A stretch of DNA of 64,000 nt from Paenibacillus qinlingensis (GCF_013204845.1 NZ_JABMKY010000016.1:1-64000); one strand, 5' to 3'; shown: positions 8,190 to 16,744, counted from the stretch's first letter. Made by a program: numbers and translations. The notes: generated by a model not told the origin, from the letters alone.

Positions 8190-10628
8190 GTGAAGATGAT
8201 AAAGGCGAACGAATGGCAGCAAGAACAAGAGCGATTAAATATGGTTAGCGAAAAATTACAATCTGCAATCGTCGAAATTGAACCAGAAGTAGTCGGGTTG
8301 CGCGATCAGGTAACGGACTTCCGCAAACGTTTCTGGGAAGAAGTGTCCATCAACACGAGCACCCATGAAGATTTCGAAGAGGCATTTTATAGTATTAGGC
8401 AGCAAGAAGCATTGTTATCAGAGCGGGAGCGCAGTCACCAGCAGCGGATGCAACGATTGAAGAGCATGAAGCGACTGCTGCCGTCGCCATATTTCGGGCG
8501 AATTGATTTTCATGAGGAAGGCCTTAGCTTCAGCGAGCACATTTATATCGGTGTTTCGTCTTTCGTTGACGATGACGGTTTAAGCTTCCTGGTCTATGAC
8601 TGGCGCACACCTATTGCAAGTATGTACTACGACTATTCCCCGGGGGCTTCAGCCTATGAAACACCAGGAGGGCAAGTAGCAGGGGAGATGACGCTGAAGC
8701 GGCAATATTACATCGGCGACGGTCAGTTAAAACGTGTGTTCGACACGAGTGTAACCATTGGCGATGAATTGCTCCAGCAAGTGCTTGCTCAAGGTGCAGA
8801 TTCGCAAATGAAGAGCATTGTGGCAACCATTCAGAAAGAGCAAAATGCCATCATTCGCAACGATAAGACGCGAATGCTCATTGTGCAGGGAGCGGCCGGC
8901 AGTGGCAAGACGTCAGCCGCTTTGCAGCGAGCGGCCTACTTATTATATAAGCACCGCGATAAGCTTAAGGCGGACCAAATTGTACTTTTTTCCCCGAATC
9001 CGATGTTCAACAGTTATGTATCAACGGTTCTTCCCGAACTCGGTGAGGAAAACATGCAGCAGACGACCATTCAAGAATATTTGGTCTATTGGCTTGGGTC
9101 TACATTACAATTGGAGAGTCCTTTCGAGCAGATTGAATATGTGCTGACGTCACCATCTTCTCACGAGTATGAAGCACGACGAAGTGGGATTCACTATAAG
9201 GCATCTGAGGTATTTCTCCATGCGCTGCAGCAATATGCGGTTTGGCTGGGGAAAGAAGGCATGTTGTTCCGCGCTATCAATTTTCGGGATCGTGAGTTAA
9301 TTACCGCGGAGCAGATCCGATTGCAATTTTATAGCTATGACCCTACCATTCGTCTGGCTAATCGCGTCCTTCTTTTACAGGAGTGGATCCTGCAAAGGTT
9401 GACGACGCTAGAGCGGAAAGAACAAAAAGCGCATTGGGTTCAGGATGAACTCGATTACCTCGATAACGAACAATATGCCGAAGCCTACAGAGAGTTACTC
9501 AAGAAGTATCAACAAGAAGAAGAAGTTGTCCTCCATATGAATGAACAGCTTTTGGATGATTATGGACAGTTTCTTGGCAAGGAGCAAGACGATGAGCATG
9601 ATGTTGATTTTGCCATGCAGGAAATCGAAGAACTTCTTCGGAAGATGATCGTGAGCGGCCATTATAAACCCTTGAAAAATGACGTAAAGCGATTTAAGTT
9701 TATCGATATCATCGGGTTGTATGATCAGTTATTCAGCGATGAGACCGCTTATCGGAGCATGACCAACGAGCGCGATGTACCTGAGCATTGGACGGAAATT
9801 TGCAGGCAAACGAAGGAAAAGCTGAGTAAGCTCGAACTGTTTTATGAGGATGCGGCGCCGTTCTTGTGTTTGAAAGAATTCGTAGAGGGGACTCGGAGGA
9901 ACACGAATGTGCGGCATGTATTTGTCGATGAAGGACAGGATTATTCTCCCTTCCAATTCTACTTCCTCAAGCAGCTATTTCCCCGCGCCAGCATGACCGT
10001 GCTCGGAGATTTCAGTCAAGCAATCTTCCCACAGGCGACCAATCTATCTGAGGTGGATTCGCCATTAATTCGGCTATACGGCCAAGATGAAACGAATCTG
10101 ATTCGCCTTGTTCGAAGCTATCGCTCCACTCGCGAGATTGTGGAGTTTACGAAGGCATTGCTGCCTAGCGTAGATATTGTGCCTTTTGAGCGGAGCGACC
10201 AGAAGCCGTATCTTATTAAGGTGAGCAGCCGTGCAGAGAGAGTTGAACGCATTGTTGCGCATCTTGCTGAACTAAAGGCAAAGGGCTTTGAGTCGATTGG
10301 CATTATTACGAAGACCGCAGCGGAGAGTCGGGAGGCTTATGACGTGTTGATGTCAGCGGACATTGAGACGCTGCGACTCATTACGAAGGAAACATCAACG
10401 TTTGAGAAAGGGACGATGATCATTCCCGCATACCTCGCCAAAGGTGTCGAGTTCGACGCGGTATTGATTTTTGATGCATCATCACAAGTGTATAATCGTG
10501 AGAGCGAACGTAAGCTTTTTTATACGGCTTGTACACGTGCGATGCACCGGCTTTTGCTCTATACAACAGGGGAGTGGACACTGTTTATCCAGTCATTGGA
10601 TCAGAATTTATACGAGAGAGAGGGTTAA
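8190..10628 (+). CDS. helD: HelD-like RNA polymerase recycling ATPase (UvrD/Rep-like)
   Basis: HelD uses ATP to release RNA polymerase from stalled or terminated complexes. The 812-residue protein has the N-terminal coiled-coil-rich arm (EWQQEQERLNMVSEKL to about residue 90), then Walker A GAAGSGKT at residues 234-241. The Walker B FVDEGQDYSPFQF comes near residue 590, motif V AKGVEFDAVLIFDAS near residue 750, and motif VI YTACTRAMHRLLLY near the end. GTG 8190 is chosen because AAGGAG lies 7 bases before it; an upstream ATG at 8124 lacks such a site. The Bacillus subtilis protein is slightly shorter. Some relatives confer rifamycin tolerance, but this cannot be read directly here. Confidence 0.9.
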   Translation: MKMIKANEWQQEQERLNMVSEKLQSAIVEIEPEVVGLRDQVTDFRKRFWEEVSINTSTHEDFEEAFYSIRQQEALLSERERSHQQRMQRLKSMKRLLPSPYFGRIDFHEEGLSFSEHIYIGVSSFVDDDGLSFLVYDWRTPIASMYYDYSPGASAYETPGGQVAGEMTLKRQYYIGDGQLKRVFDTSVTIGDELLQQVLAQGADSQMKSIVATIQKEQNAIIRNDKTRMLIVQGAAGSGKTSAALQRAAYLLYKHRDKLKADQIVLFSPNPMFNSYVSTVLPELGEENMQQTTIQEYLVYWLGSTLQLESPFEQIEYVLTSPSSHEYEARRSGIHYKASEVFLHALQQYAVWLGKEGMLFRAINFRDRELITAEQIRLQFYSYDPTIRLANRVLLLQEWILQRLTTLERKEQKAHWVQDELDYLDNEQYAEAYRELLKKYQQEEEVVLHMNEQLLDDYGQFLGKEQDDEHDVDFAMQEIEELLRKMIVSGHYKPLKNDVKRFKFIDIIGLYDQLFSDETAYRSMTNERDVPEHWTEICRQTKEKLSKLELFYEDAAPFLCLKEFVEGTRRNTNVRHVFVDEGQDYSPFQFYFLKQLFPRASMTVLGDFSQAIFPQATNLSEVDSPLIRLYGQDETNLIRLVRSYRSTREIVEFTKALLPSVDIVPFERSDQKPYLIKVSSRAERVERIVAHLAELKAKGFESIGIITKTAAESREAYDVLMSADIETLRLITKETSTFEKGTMIIPAYLAKGVEFDAVLIFDASSQVYNRESERKLFYTACTRAMHRLLLYTTGEWTLFIQSLDQNLYEREG

Positions 10629-10707
10629 ACATAATTGTTACTGAAAAATGAGTGACCCGTCAGTGAGAAGGGGTTTTAATCAGCTATAGTTTGAGGTACG
10701 ATAACTA

Positions 10708-11463
10708 ATGGGGTTATTTCCCAAGATAGTTGGTAAGCTGCATTTGCAAACGGAGGGGACACAACTGGATAACTTTGCATGCTTATACGTTGTACGCGGT
10801 GAGCCCTATCGAGCGGGCACTTGCGTGAATTTAAACCAGGAAGAAACAAATGTCGGCCGGGTATCCCATGAGTTAACGCCGGATTTGGCTTTTACGAACG
10901 CGTTTATTTCCCGGAAACATATCATTATCCGCAAAGAGCAAGACAAAGCGGTGCTCTATGATTTAGGAAGTCGCCACGGCACTGAACTTAATGGCGTAGA
11001 GCTAACGCCGCACACGCCGTATCCGTTGAACAATTTTGATATTATTAGGCTTGCCAAAGGGATGACCGTCATCCATTTCTCATATATGTTTGCCGATCAA
11101 ACCCTTGAAATCGAACCGCTCAGCATCACCATGCAGCTAGAAATTCCCAAACTCCCGTTGGAAATAAGTTGGGAGAAACGGGAATGTGTGGTGGAAGGCA
11201 AGCGAATTCTTATGTCGGAGAAAGAATATCTATTGATCCGTGTGCTGCATGAACATATAAACCGACTCGTTCCCATGGAGGAAATTAAATCCAAGGTGTG
11301 GCCTGAGCGATCACCAGGAGCCGAAGGGTTCTCGGACGTGACTCTCGATGAACTAAACGCTTTGGTCTATCGGGTTCGCAAAAAGTACGGAAAAGATACC
11401 TTTCTCATTAGTGCCGTGCGCGGCGGCGGTTATATGCTCGAATCCGAATTGAAATCGTCATAA
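10708..11463 (+). CDS. FHA domain fused to an OmpR-type winged helix, putative regulator
   Basis: Residues about 45-125 form a forkhead-associated domain: NVGR, then ISRKHIIIR, LGSRHGTELNG, with the conserved Gly-Arg, Ser, His and Asn that bind phosphothreonine. Residues about 155-248 look like an OmpR/PhoB winged helix: LMSEKEYLLIRVLHEHINRLV, then LNALVYRVRKKYG and FLISAVRGGGYML. This gives a DNA-binding protein controlled by Ser/Thr phosphorylation rather than by a receiver domain. It ends 19 bases before murA and so probably shares its transcript. The target genes and the partner kinase are unknown. Confidence 0.8.
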   Translation: MGLFPKIVGKLHLQTEGTQLDNFACLYVVRGEPYRAGTCVNLNQEETNVGRVSHELTPDLAFTNAFISRKHIIIRKEQDKAVLYDLGSRHGTELNGVELTPHTPYPLNNFDIIRLAKGMTVIHFSYMFADQTLEIEPLSITMQLEIPKLPLEISWEKRECVVEGKRILMSEKEYLLIRVLHEHINRLVPMEEIKSKVWPERSPGAEGFSDVTLDELNALVYRVRKKYGKDTFLISAVRGGGYMLESELKSS

Positions 11464-11482
11464 CGAAAGTTGGGATACCTTC

Positions 11483-12775
11483 ATGAAGTATATACAAGCG
11501 GAATACTCAGGCCCACTCCACGGAACGGTACACATACCAGGCGCAAAGAATAGTTCTCTTGCCATACTTGCAGCTGCTTGTTTGGCGGATAATATCGTAA
11601 CATTAGAAGGCATACCACACATAGATGATGTCCGTCTTATCGCGGATATTGGTAGGGATATCGGTCTGAAGCTCACACAGCACGCGGGGCAAGTGATTAT
11701 TGATCCCCGCTGGATCCACAGCTCCGTGATTGATCCAGGCAAAGCATCGAGCTACCGAGCGTCTTATTATTTTGTTGGCGCGTTATTATCCAAATTTGGC
11801 AGAGTCACGATTGGATTACCTGGTGGTGATGATTTTGTTTCAAGACCGATGGATCAGCATATCAAGGTGTTCCAAGCTCTTGGAGCTCAGGTGCGGCTCT
11901 ACAAGGATTATTATGAAGTCGAAGCGGCAGAGTTGAAGGGGGCGGACATTTATTTCGACACCATTACCTCGGGGGCGACGATGAATGCGATGATGATGGC
12001 TGTATTGGCAAAAGGACGGACTCACCTGCACAATGCGGCCGTGGATCCAGAGGTATGCGATACGGCAAGATTCCTGAATCAACTCGGGGCACGAATTTAT
12101 GGAGCCGGCACGGATCGTATTCGGATAGAAGGTGTTCCTTACTTGAACGGGGGCATCCATACGGTAATTCCAGACAGGCTAATTGCCGGAGCTTTCTTGA
12201 TGGCGGCTGGGCTGGGTGGGGGACAAATTACCGTCAAGGATGTCATTCCTGAGCATCTTGGCTCCTGTCTAGCTAAGCTGGAGGAAGTCGGACTGCATGT
12301 GGAATGTGGGGAAAACAGTATAACTGCTTATGGTACTGGCGCGCTGAGAGCCACACGAATTCGCGCAGGCATGTATCCGAGTTTCGCCACCGATTTACAG
12401 CAACCCATGACGGCACTCCTGTTGCAGGCCGAGGGCAAAAGTATCGTGACTGATCGTGTGTATCCGAAACGGTTTGCTCATGTTCCGCAGCTAAGACGGC
12501 TTGGTGCAGAAATAGAGATGCGGCAAGAATCGGCGTTTATTCGCGGTGGAATGCCCCTGCGAGGCGCTTGGGTGCATGCGACAGATGTGCGTGCAGGCAT
12601 TTGTCTGCTGATGGCCGGTCTCACGGCTGAGGGCAGCACGTGTTTAACAGGCGTCGAGCACATCGAGCGCGGCTATGAGGATGTGATCGGCAGCTTCCGA
12701 TCCATCGGAGCTAAGCTCTCGATGCGTGAACTGGACGCCCAAGAGATTTACAGTCGAATTCACATGCAAGGGTAA
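11483..12775 (+). CDS. murA: UDP-N-acetylglucosamine 1-carboxyvinyltransferase with Asp in place of the catalytic Cys
   Basis: MurA transfers enolpyruvate from PEP to UDP-GlcNAc, the first committed step of peptidoglycan synthesis. The 430-residue protein has Lys22-Asn23 in PGAKNSSLA and the YPSFATDLQQPMTALL segment with the base Asp. The normal active-site loop GGC[AT]IG[SA]RP reads GGDDFVSRP here, so Asp116 stands where Escherichia coli has Cys115. That change is known to keep activity and to give intrinsic fosfomycin resistance, as in mycobacteria. The flanking loop residues also differ. It follows an FHA/winged-helix gene and is likely a second, specialised MurA, but no other copy is visible here. 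Confidence 0.9.
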   Translation: MKYIQAEYSGPLHGTVHIPGAKNSSLAILAAACLADNIVTLEGIPHIDDVRLIADIGRDIGLKLTQHAGQVIIDPRWIHSSVIDPGKASSYRASYYFVGALLSKFGRVTIGLPGGDDFVSRPMDQHIKVFQALGAQVRLYKDYYEVEAAELKGADIYFDTITSGATMNAMMMAVLAKGRTHLHNAAVDPEVCDTARFLNQLGARIYGAGTDRIRIEGVPYLNGGIHTVIPDRLIAGAFLMAAGLGGGQITVKDVIPEHLGSCLAKLEEVGLHVECGENSITAYGTGALRATRIRAGMYPSFATDLQQPMTALLLQAEGKSIVTDRVYPKRFAHVPQLRRLGAEIEMRQESAFIRGGMPLRGAWVHATDVRAGICLLMAGLTAEGSTCLTGVEHIERGYEDVIGSFRSIGAKLSMRELDAQEIYSRIHMQG

Positions 12776-12830
12776 TCGTTTTCCTATACATAGTAACGAA
12801 TAACTCACTTAAGGAAGGTGTCTTCCCTCG

Positions 12831-13598
12831 ATGAATACAGACATTCAAATTGAGAAGTATCTCGAACGCATCGGTTTTCAGGGTTCGCTCGATGGCAGCG
12901 CTAAGACATTAGCTGACCTGCAGGAACGACATCTGCACACGGTTCCCTATGAGAATTTGGATATTCTCGAAGGGAAAGCGTTATCTCTTGATCCGCAGGA
13001 ATTGTATCAGAAAATTGTCATACGCCAGCGTGGCGGGTATTGTTTTGAAACGAATGCCTTATTCGGTTGGCTGCTTCGTGAACTTGGCTATACGGTGACG
13101 GATTTGGTCGCCAGATTCTGGCGGGATGAGCCGAATCTACCGCCCAAAAGGCGTCATCATGTCTTGAAGGTAGAAGCCGAAGGCGTGAACTACCTGTGCG
13201 ATGTTGGTGTTGGCGGGATCGTACCTCGCAGACCCCTTTCCTTCATCGAAGGTCTTGTCCAGCAGCAAGGCGATGAGAGCTACCGCCTTGAGAAAGATCC
13301 CTATGACGGCTGGGTGCTTTGCGAACAGAAAAAGGAAGCATGGCATCGCATCTACTCTTTCACAGAGGAGCCTCAGCTGCCGAAAGACTACCTATTCGCG
13401 AGTTTCTGGTGTGAAAAAGCCCCAGATTCGATTTTCAACAAGTACCCAATCGTTGCGATACGCACGCCAGAGGGAAGGCATACACTTGCTGATAAGGAGT
13501 TCCGCATATTCAGTGCTACTGACGTAAGGACCTACACGCCTCAGACAAATGAAGCGTATAAAGAAGCTCTATTATCGTATTTCGGCATTCGTCTTTAG
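12831..13598 (+). CDS. Arylamine N-acetyltransferase
   Basis: It moves an acetyl group from acetyl-CoA to arylamines or arylhydrazines through a Cys thioester. The catalytic triad is visible: Cys71 in RQRGGYCFE, His110 in RRHHVLK and Asp124 in LCDVGVGG, at the family's usual spacing. The opening HTVPYENLDIL is also conserved. The 255-residue length is normal. AAGGAAGGTG precedes the ATG. It stands between murA and a shikimate-kinase-like gene and has its own terminator. The natural substrate is unknown. Confidence 0.93.
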   Translation: MNTDIQIEKYLERIGFQGSLDGSAKTLADLQERHLHTVPYENLDILEGKALSLDPQELYQKIVIRQRGGYCFETNALFGWLLRELGYTVTDLVARFWRDEPNLPPKRRHHVLKVEAEGVNYLCDVGVGGIVPRRPLSFIEGLVQQQGDESYRLEKDPYDGWVLCEQKKEAWHRIYSFTEEPQLPKDYLFASFWCEKAPDSIFNKYPIVAIRTPEGRHTLADKEFRIFSATDVRTYTPQTNEAYKEALLSYFGIRL

Positions 13599-13617
13599 CT
13601 AAATAGAAGCGTGTGAG

Positions 13618-13652
13618 AAGGCAGCGGACCTCGTGGTTCGGTTGCCTTTTTT
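13618..13652 (+). terminator. Rho-independent terminator after the N-acetyltransferase
   Basis: An AAGGCAGCGGACC arm pairs with GGTTCGGTTGCCTT with one bulge, and a run of six Ts follows. Confidence 0.8.
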
Positions 13653-13683
13653 AACTAGAGGGAAAGAATGGAGGTATTTTATC

Positions 13684-14193
13684 GTGAAAAAGGGTAGGAA
13701 TATCGTACTTATCGGAATGTCAGGCGCTGGAAAAAGCACGCTGGGTGTGTTATTAGCCAAAGCTTTAGGTATGGATTTCGTAGATACAGATATTGTCATA
13801 CAGCAACAGGAAGGGCGATTGTTACAAGAAATAATAGAGTTAGATGGAATCGAAGCATTCATGGAAGTCGAAGAAAGAATTGTGTCAGGATTGCAACTTG
13901 AAAATTGCCTGATATCTACAGGTGGCAGTGTCGTATATTCTGACAAAGCGATGAAAGTCCTTCGACAAAGCGGCAGGATTATTTATTTGCATGTTTCCTA
14001 TGAAGAAATTGAACGGAGAGTAACGAATATAACTACAAGAGGCATTGTAATGAGGGCAGGAAATAGCCTTAAGGATGTTTACGAGGAGCGAATTCCTCTC
14101 TATATGACGTATAGCGATTGCACGGTCGATTGTACGAGTAAGGAGATTGAACATTGCGTAAAGGAGATCATTTCGAACTTAAGTACCCCCTGA
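13684..14193 (+). CDS. Shikimate kinase-like P-loop kinase
   Basis: The Walker A motif GMSGAGKST is near residue 10, followed by FVDTDIVIQ, the shikimate kinase pattern D-x-D that contacts substrate and magnesium. STGGSVV near residue 80 matches the shikimate-binding GGG-type loop, and RTTR-like lid residues appear in ITTRGIVMR. The product is about 169 residues, usual for AroK. The GTG at 13684 has GGAGG 9 bases upstream; an earlier ATG at 13633 overlaps the terminator and is unlikely. Because the substrate loop is STGGSV rather than GGG with flanking basic residues, a related sugar or acid substrate is possible. Confidence 0.75.
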   Translation: MKKGRNIVLIGMSGAGKSTLGVLLAKALGMDFVDTDIVIQQQEGRLLQEIIELDGIEAFMEVEERIVSGLQLENCLISTGGSVVYSDKAMKVLRQSGRIIYLHVSYEEIERRVTNITTRGIVMRAGNSLKDVYEERIPLYMTYSDCTVDCTSKEIEHCVKEIISNLSTP

Positions 14194-14201
14194 AATCGAC
14201 G

Positions 14202-14216
14202 AAATTCGACGAATTT
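14202..14216. promoter_or_regulatory. Perfect palindrome before the toxin-antitoxin pair, candidate operator
   Basis: AAATTCGACGAATTT is a 7-bp perfect inverted repeat around one central base, 33 bases before the antitoxin start. A further TCGACGAAA word sits just to its left. Ribbon-helix-helix antitoxins usually bind such palindromes in their own promoters, so autoregulation is inferred. Confidence 0.5.
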
Positions 14217-14249
14217 ATATACAAGTTATTGCATAAGGAGTGAATCACG

Positions 14250-14552
14250 ATGGCGAACAATTACAAACGCTTCATTCATAATCAATTCGAAAAAGCGAAG
14301 TCTACCGCATCCGAGTTCATTTCTTCAAGAAATGTGGAACAAGAAGAAGGCATGATAGAGCTCGACCCACGATATGTTGATCAGCTAAAAGATATCGCCA
14401 TTCTGCAGCATACAACTGTAGATGCTATCGTCAATGGACTCATTGCTCAATATCTGGCAAGCGCCTCTTACGAATTAACCCCGATCTCTGTGGATCAAAA
14501 GGAAGCAAATCCACTGCTGTATTTGGATGGTATTTGCAAACAAGAGGATTAA
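14250..14552 (+). CDS. VapB-like antitoxin with ribbon-helix-helix segment
   Basis: This is a 100-residue protein. Residues about 35-70 (MIELDPRYVDQLKDIA, then TTVDAIVNGLIAQYL) follow the strand-helix-helix pattern of ribbon-helix-helix DNA-binding antitoxins. The tail with NPLLYLDGI resembles the short hydrophobic tails by which such antitoxins hold PIN toxins. AAGGAG lies before the ATG. A PIN-like gene follows after 13 bases. The first 33 residues are basic and not assigned. Confidence 0.65.
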   Translation: MANNYKRFIHNQFEKAKSTASEFISSRNVEQEEGMIELDPRYVDQLKDIAILQHTTVDAIVNGLIAQYLASASYELTPISVDQKEANPLLYLDGICKQED

Positions 14553-14565
14553 GGAGGTCTGATCT

Positions 14566-15036
14566 ATGGATAATCACTTGAATATTCAGGATGCCATTTT
14601 TCTGGATGAAACAGCTCTAGCCGCTTTAATGAACCCTGAAGACCCTCGATATACCAAGGCTCGTTCGATGTTTCTAGATTTACATGATCTTGAACGTAAC
14701 TACATGACGACGAACTCCATCGTATTCGATCTCCACGAGTGGCTTCGTAATGAATACAGCTATGAGCAGGCGGAATATTTTCTGAAGGCGATTGAGAAAG
14801 CAGTAAGTAAAGGCAAATTGGCGGTCATCTCAAGCGGCCCTGAATTTGAGGGGGAATCGCGCAGATTGTTAATGGACAGGCCAGAACTCCGCTTCTCACT
14901 CAGCGAAGCCCTTACGGCAGTGACCATGTCGTACTACCAGGTGAAACGCATTTTTACTTTTAATCGTAATTTCATGATGCTGGCTAATTTGGATAAGGAT
15001 ATTCGTATTATTCCATCCTATCACTTCGGCAGCTAA
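14566..15036 (+). CDS. PIN-domain (VapC-like) toxin with altered acidic residues
   Basis: This 156-residue protein has the PIN fold pattern: FLDETALAALM (Asp14), TTNSIVFDLHEWL (Glu58), RFSLSEALTAVTM and RIFTFNRNF near residues 128-136. VapC enzymes cut RNA with a cluster of acidic residues. Here the third is Glu114 instead of the usual Asp, and the fourth position reads Asn133 instead of Asp (TFNRNF for TFDRHF). Activity may therefore be reduced or changed. AAGGAGGTCTGATC before the ATG is a very strong ribosome-binding site. Its stop codon overlaps the stop of the convergent GH26-like gene. Confidence 0.65.
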   Translation: MDNHLNIQDAIFLDETALAALMNPEDPRYTKARSMFLDLHDLERNYMTTNSIVFDLHEWLRNEYSYEQAEYFLKAIEKAVSKGKLAVISSGPEFEGESRRLLMDRPELRFSLSEALTAVTMSYYQVKRIFTFNRNFMMLANLDKDIRIIPSYHFGS

Positions 15037-16667
15037 GGCGTAACCGTATTGATATGAGCGATAACCTCAACACCCGAATTGACAGCAGTCACTTCCATTT
15101 TGTCATTGTAAGCTACCGCATACCAAGGTTCTGAGGCCGATTCAGCCTGAACGCCAATGTCGATTTCCCAAGGGGCTTCATAACTGACGCCAAGGAGTTG
15201 ATTGCCTTGGTAAATGGCGATTGCAAAGGGTGGTTTACCCTGTTCATTCACAAGCTTCGGATAGACAAGAACGGTCTGTTGACCCGTAGGAAGAGAACGG
15301 TCTAAGACTGGTTTATAACGGTATTGAATAGGATTTACCCCTGGCTCTACCTTACTTAGAAACCAATCGGATGCGATTAGCCTTTGATAATATCCATCCA
15401 TAAATGGATTTTCGCCGATGTCATAGACATAACTTCCGCTCGTTCGAATCGCCTGAGCCCGGCTGAAATTAAAGTAGGTAATGGCTTTTACTTGAGGAAA
15501 TAATCGCGGGAGATGACCATACATATAACCCAACTGGCTTTCTGCCCAGGTCCAGTAAGCTTGGTTAGTTGGCAAATACGTATGAGCAACAGCACCCTCA
15601 GAAATCATAATAGGTTTATGGCTATATCGTTTATAAAGAGGAGCGAAGGTATCGATCACGGTGCCCTTTAGCTGCTCTTTTTCTGCTGAGAAAGGGGTGC
15701 TATATAACGAGAATCCAACCCAATCCACGTAGGCGTCACCTGGATAGTAGCTATCGATCGTATCCGGCGGCCAGAAGTTCGGTGACCACACCATGGCGAC
15801 ATTAGGTGCTTCTTCGGCCATAATATCGTGAATAAGACGGAATTTCTCGATATATAGCTGGGGCTCGCCATGCCATGGCACCCAAGCTCCGTTCATCTCT
15901 GATGCATAGCGTAGGAAGATAGGGATACCAGAAGCTTTGGCTTCACGTGCGAAACGGCGAACATATTCATCATCCTGCACGTCGTTTAAGCCAAACCGCG
16001 GCTCCCACCCAATCTGAAGTGCGCCGTCAAGTTCCTTCACTCTTTCTGCGGTACGCGCGGGGAAATAAGTGTTGGTATCGGTCTGCACCTTGCGCCACCC
16101 CACATAAGACAAATACAGCGCGTGCTTGCGTCCGTAGACGTCTTCAATCTTCGTAACATCGTAGCCGACTCTGCGATCTGCCCCGAGCATGCCAATATAA
16201 ACCCCTGATGCAGGCTCGTGTTTAGCAAGCGAAGAAGTTACAGGGATGGCAGATTCCGTTGGTTTAAGGGGTTGAGCTGGTTGAACAGATTGAACTGGCA
16301 TCGGAACACGGAGATAGAGCTCCATATCTGTCGAAGGTGTCTGGATGTTAGGCGAATCAGGCGTAAACAGAGGCGCCGAAGGAAGTCCAGCTGTATATAC
16401 ATCAATCCGATTGCGATAGACTGCTGCAGTCTCAGCCTGTCCTGCTTGCTCGGATTTCTTCTCTTGGTTGGTCCAATAAGTTAAGATATCTGGCTGTTTA
16501 GATCGTGAAGGAGGGGGAGTGGCAGGCGAATGATCCAGCATGGCAACGGCATCAAGTGTATTAGGCTCGTGCTTATCGCCATCGGTCTTCATTACAAGCA
16601 AGGGAAGCGCGATACAGCTCGCCAAACCGAGAAGGGCTGTAAGCCCCCAGGTAACTTTATTTCGCAT
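15033..16667 (-). CDS. Secreted GH26-like glycosidase (beta-mannanase fold)
   Basis: This 544-residue exported protein has a hydrophobic N-terminus (residues about 6-26). An LASC sequence at Cys18 could be a lipobox, or the segment may be a signal anchor. A Pro/Gln/Ser-rich linker runs to about residue 150. The catalytic region has RYASEMNGAWVPWHG with the putative acid/base Glu257 and IMISEGAV with the putative nucleophile Glu357, as in GH26 mannanases and lichenases. The last 110 residues look like a beta-sandwich. GGAGAGG precedes the ATG. Target polymer unknown. Confidence 0.75.
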   Translation of the reverse strand: MRNKVTWGLTALLGLASCIALPLLVMKTDGDKHEPNTLDAVAMLDHSPATPPPSRSKQPDILTYWTNQEKKSEQAGQAETAAVYRNRIDVYTAGLPSAPLFTPDSPNIQTPSTDMELYLRVPMPVQSVQPAQPLKPTESAIPVTSSLAKHEPASGVYIGMLGADRRVGYDVTKIEDVYGRKHALYLSYVGWRKVQTDTNTYFPARTAERVKELDGALQIGWEPRFGLNDVQDDEYVRRFAREAKASGIPIFLRYASEMNGAWVPWHGEPQLYIEKFRLIHDIMAEEAPNVAMVWSPNFWPPDTIDSYYPGDAYVDWVGFSLYSTPFSAEKEQLKGTVIDTFAPLYKRYSHKPIMISEGAVAHTYLPTNQAYWTWAESQLGYMYGHLPRLFPQVKAITYFNFSRAQAIRTSGSYVYDIGENPFMDGYYQRLIASDWFLSKVEPGVNPIQYRYKPVLDRSLPTGQQTVLVYPKLVNEQGKPPFAIAIYQGNQLLGVSYEAPWEIDIGVQAESASEPWYAVAYNDKMEVTAVNSGVEVIAHINTVTP

Positions 16668-16744
16668 GATACAGGTTCCTCTCCAAGGGGATTCCTCTTA
16701 ATTGTATGCCCAAACCTGAGAGTCGGTCAATGGCGCATACAAGA

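Noticed and set aside
10629..10707. Terminator after helD (ACCC/GGGGT with TTTT)
   Set aside because: The stem is only about 4-5 bp with a 10-base loop; too weak to call.
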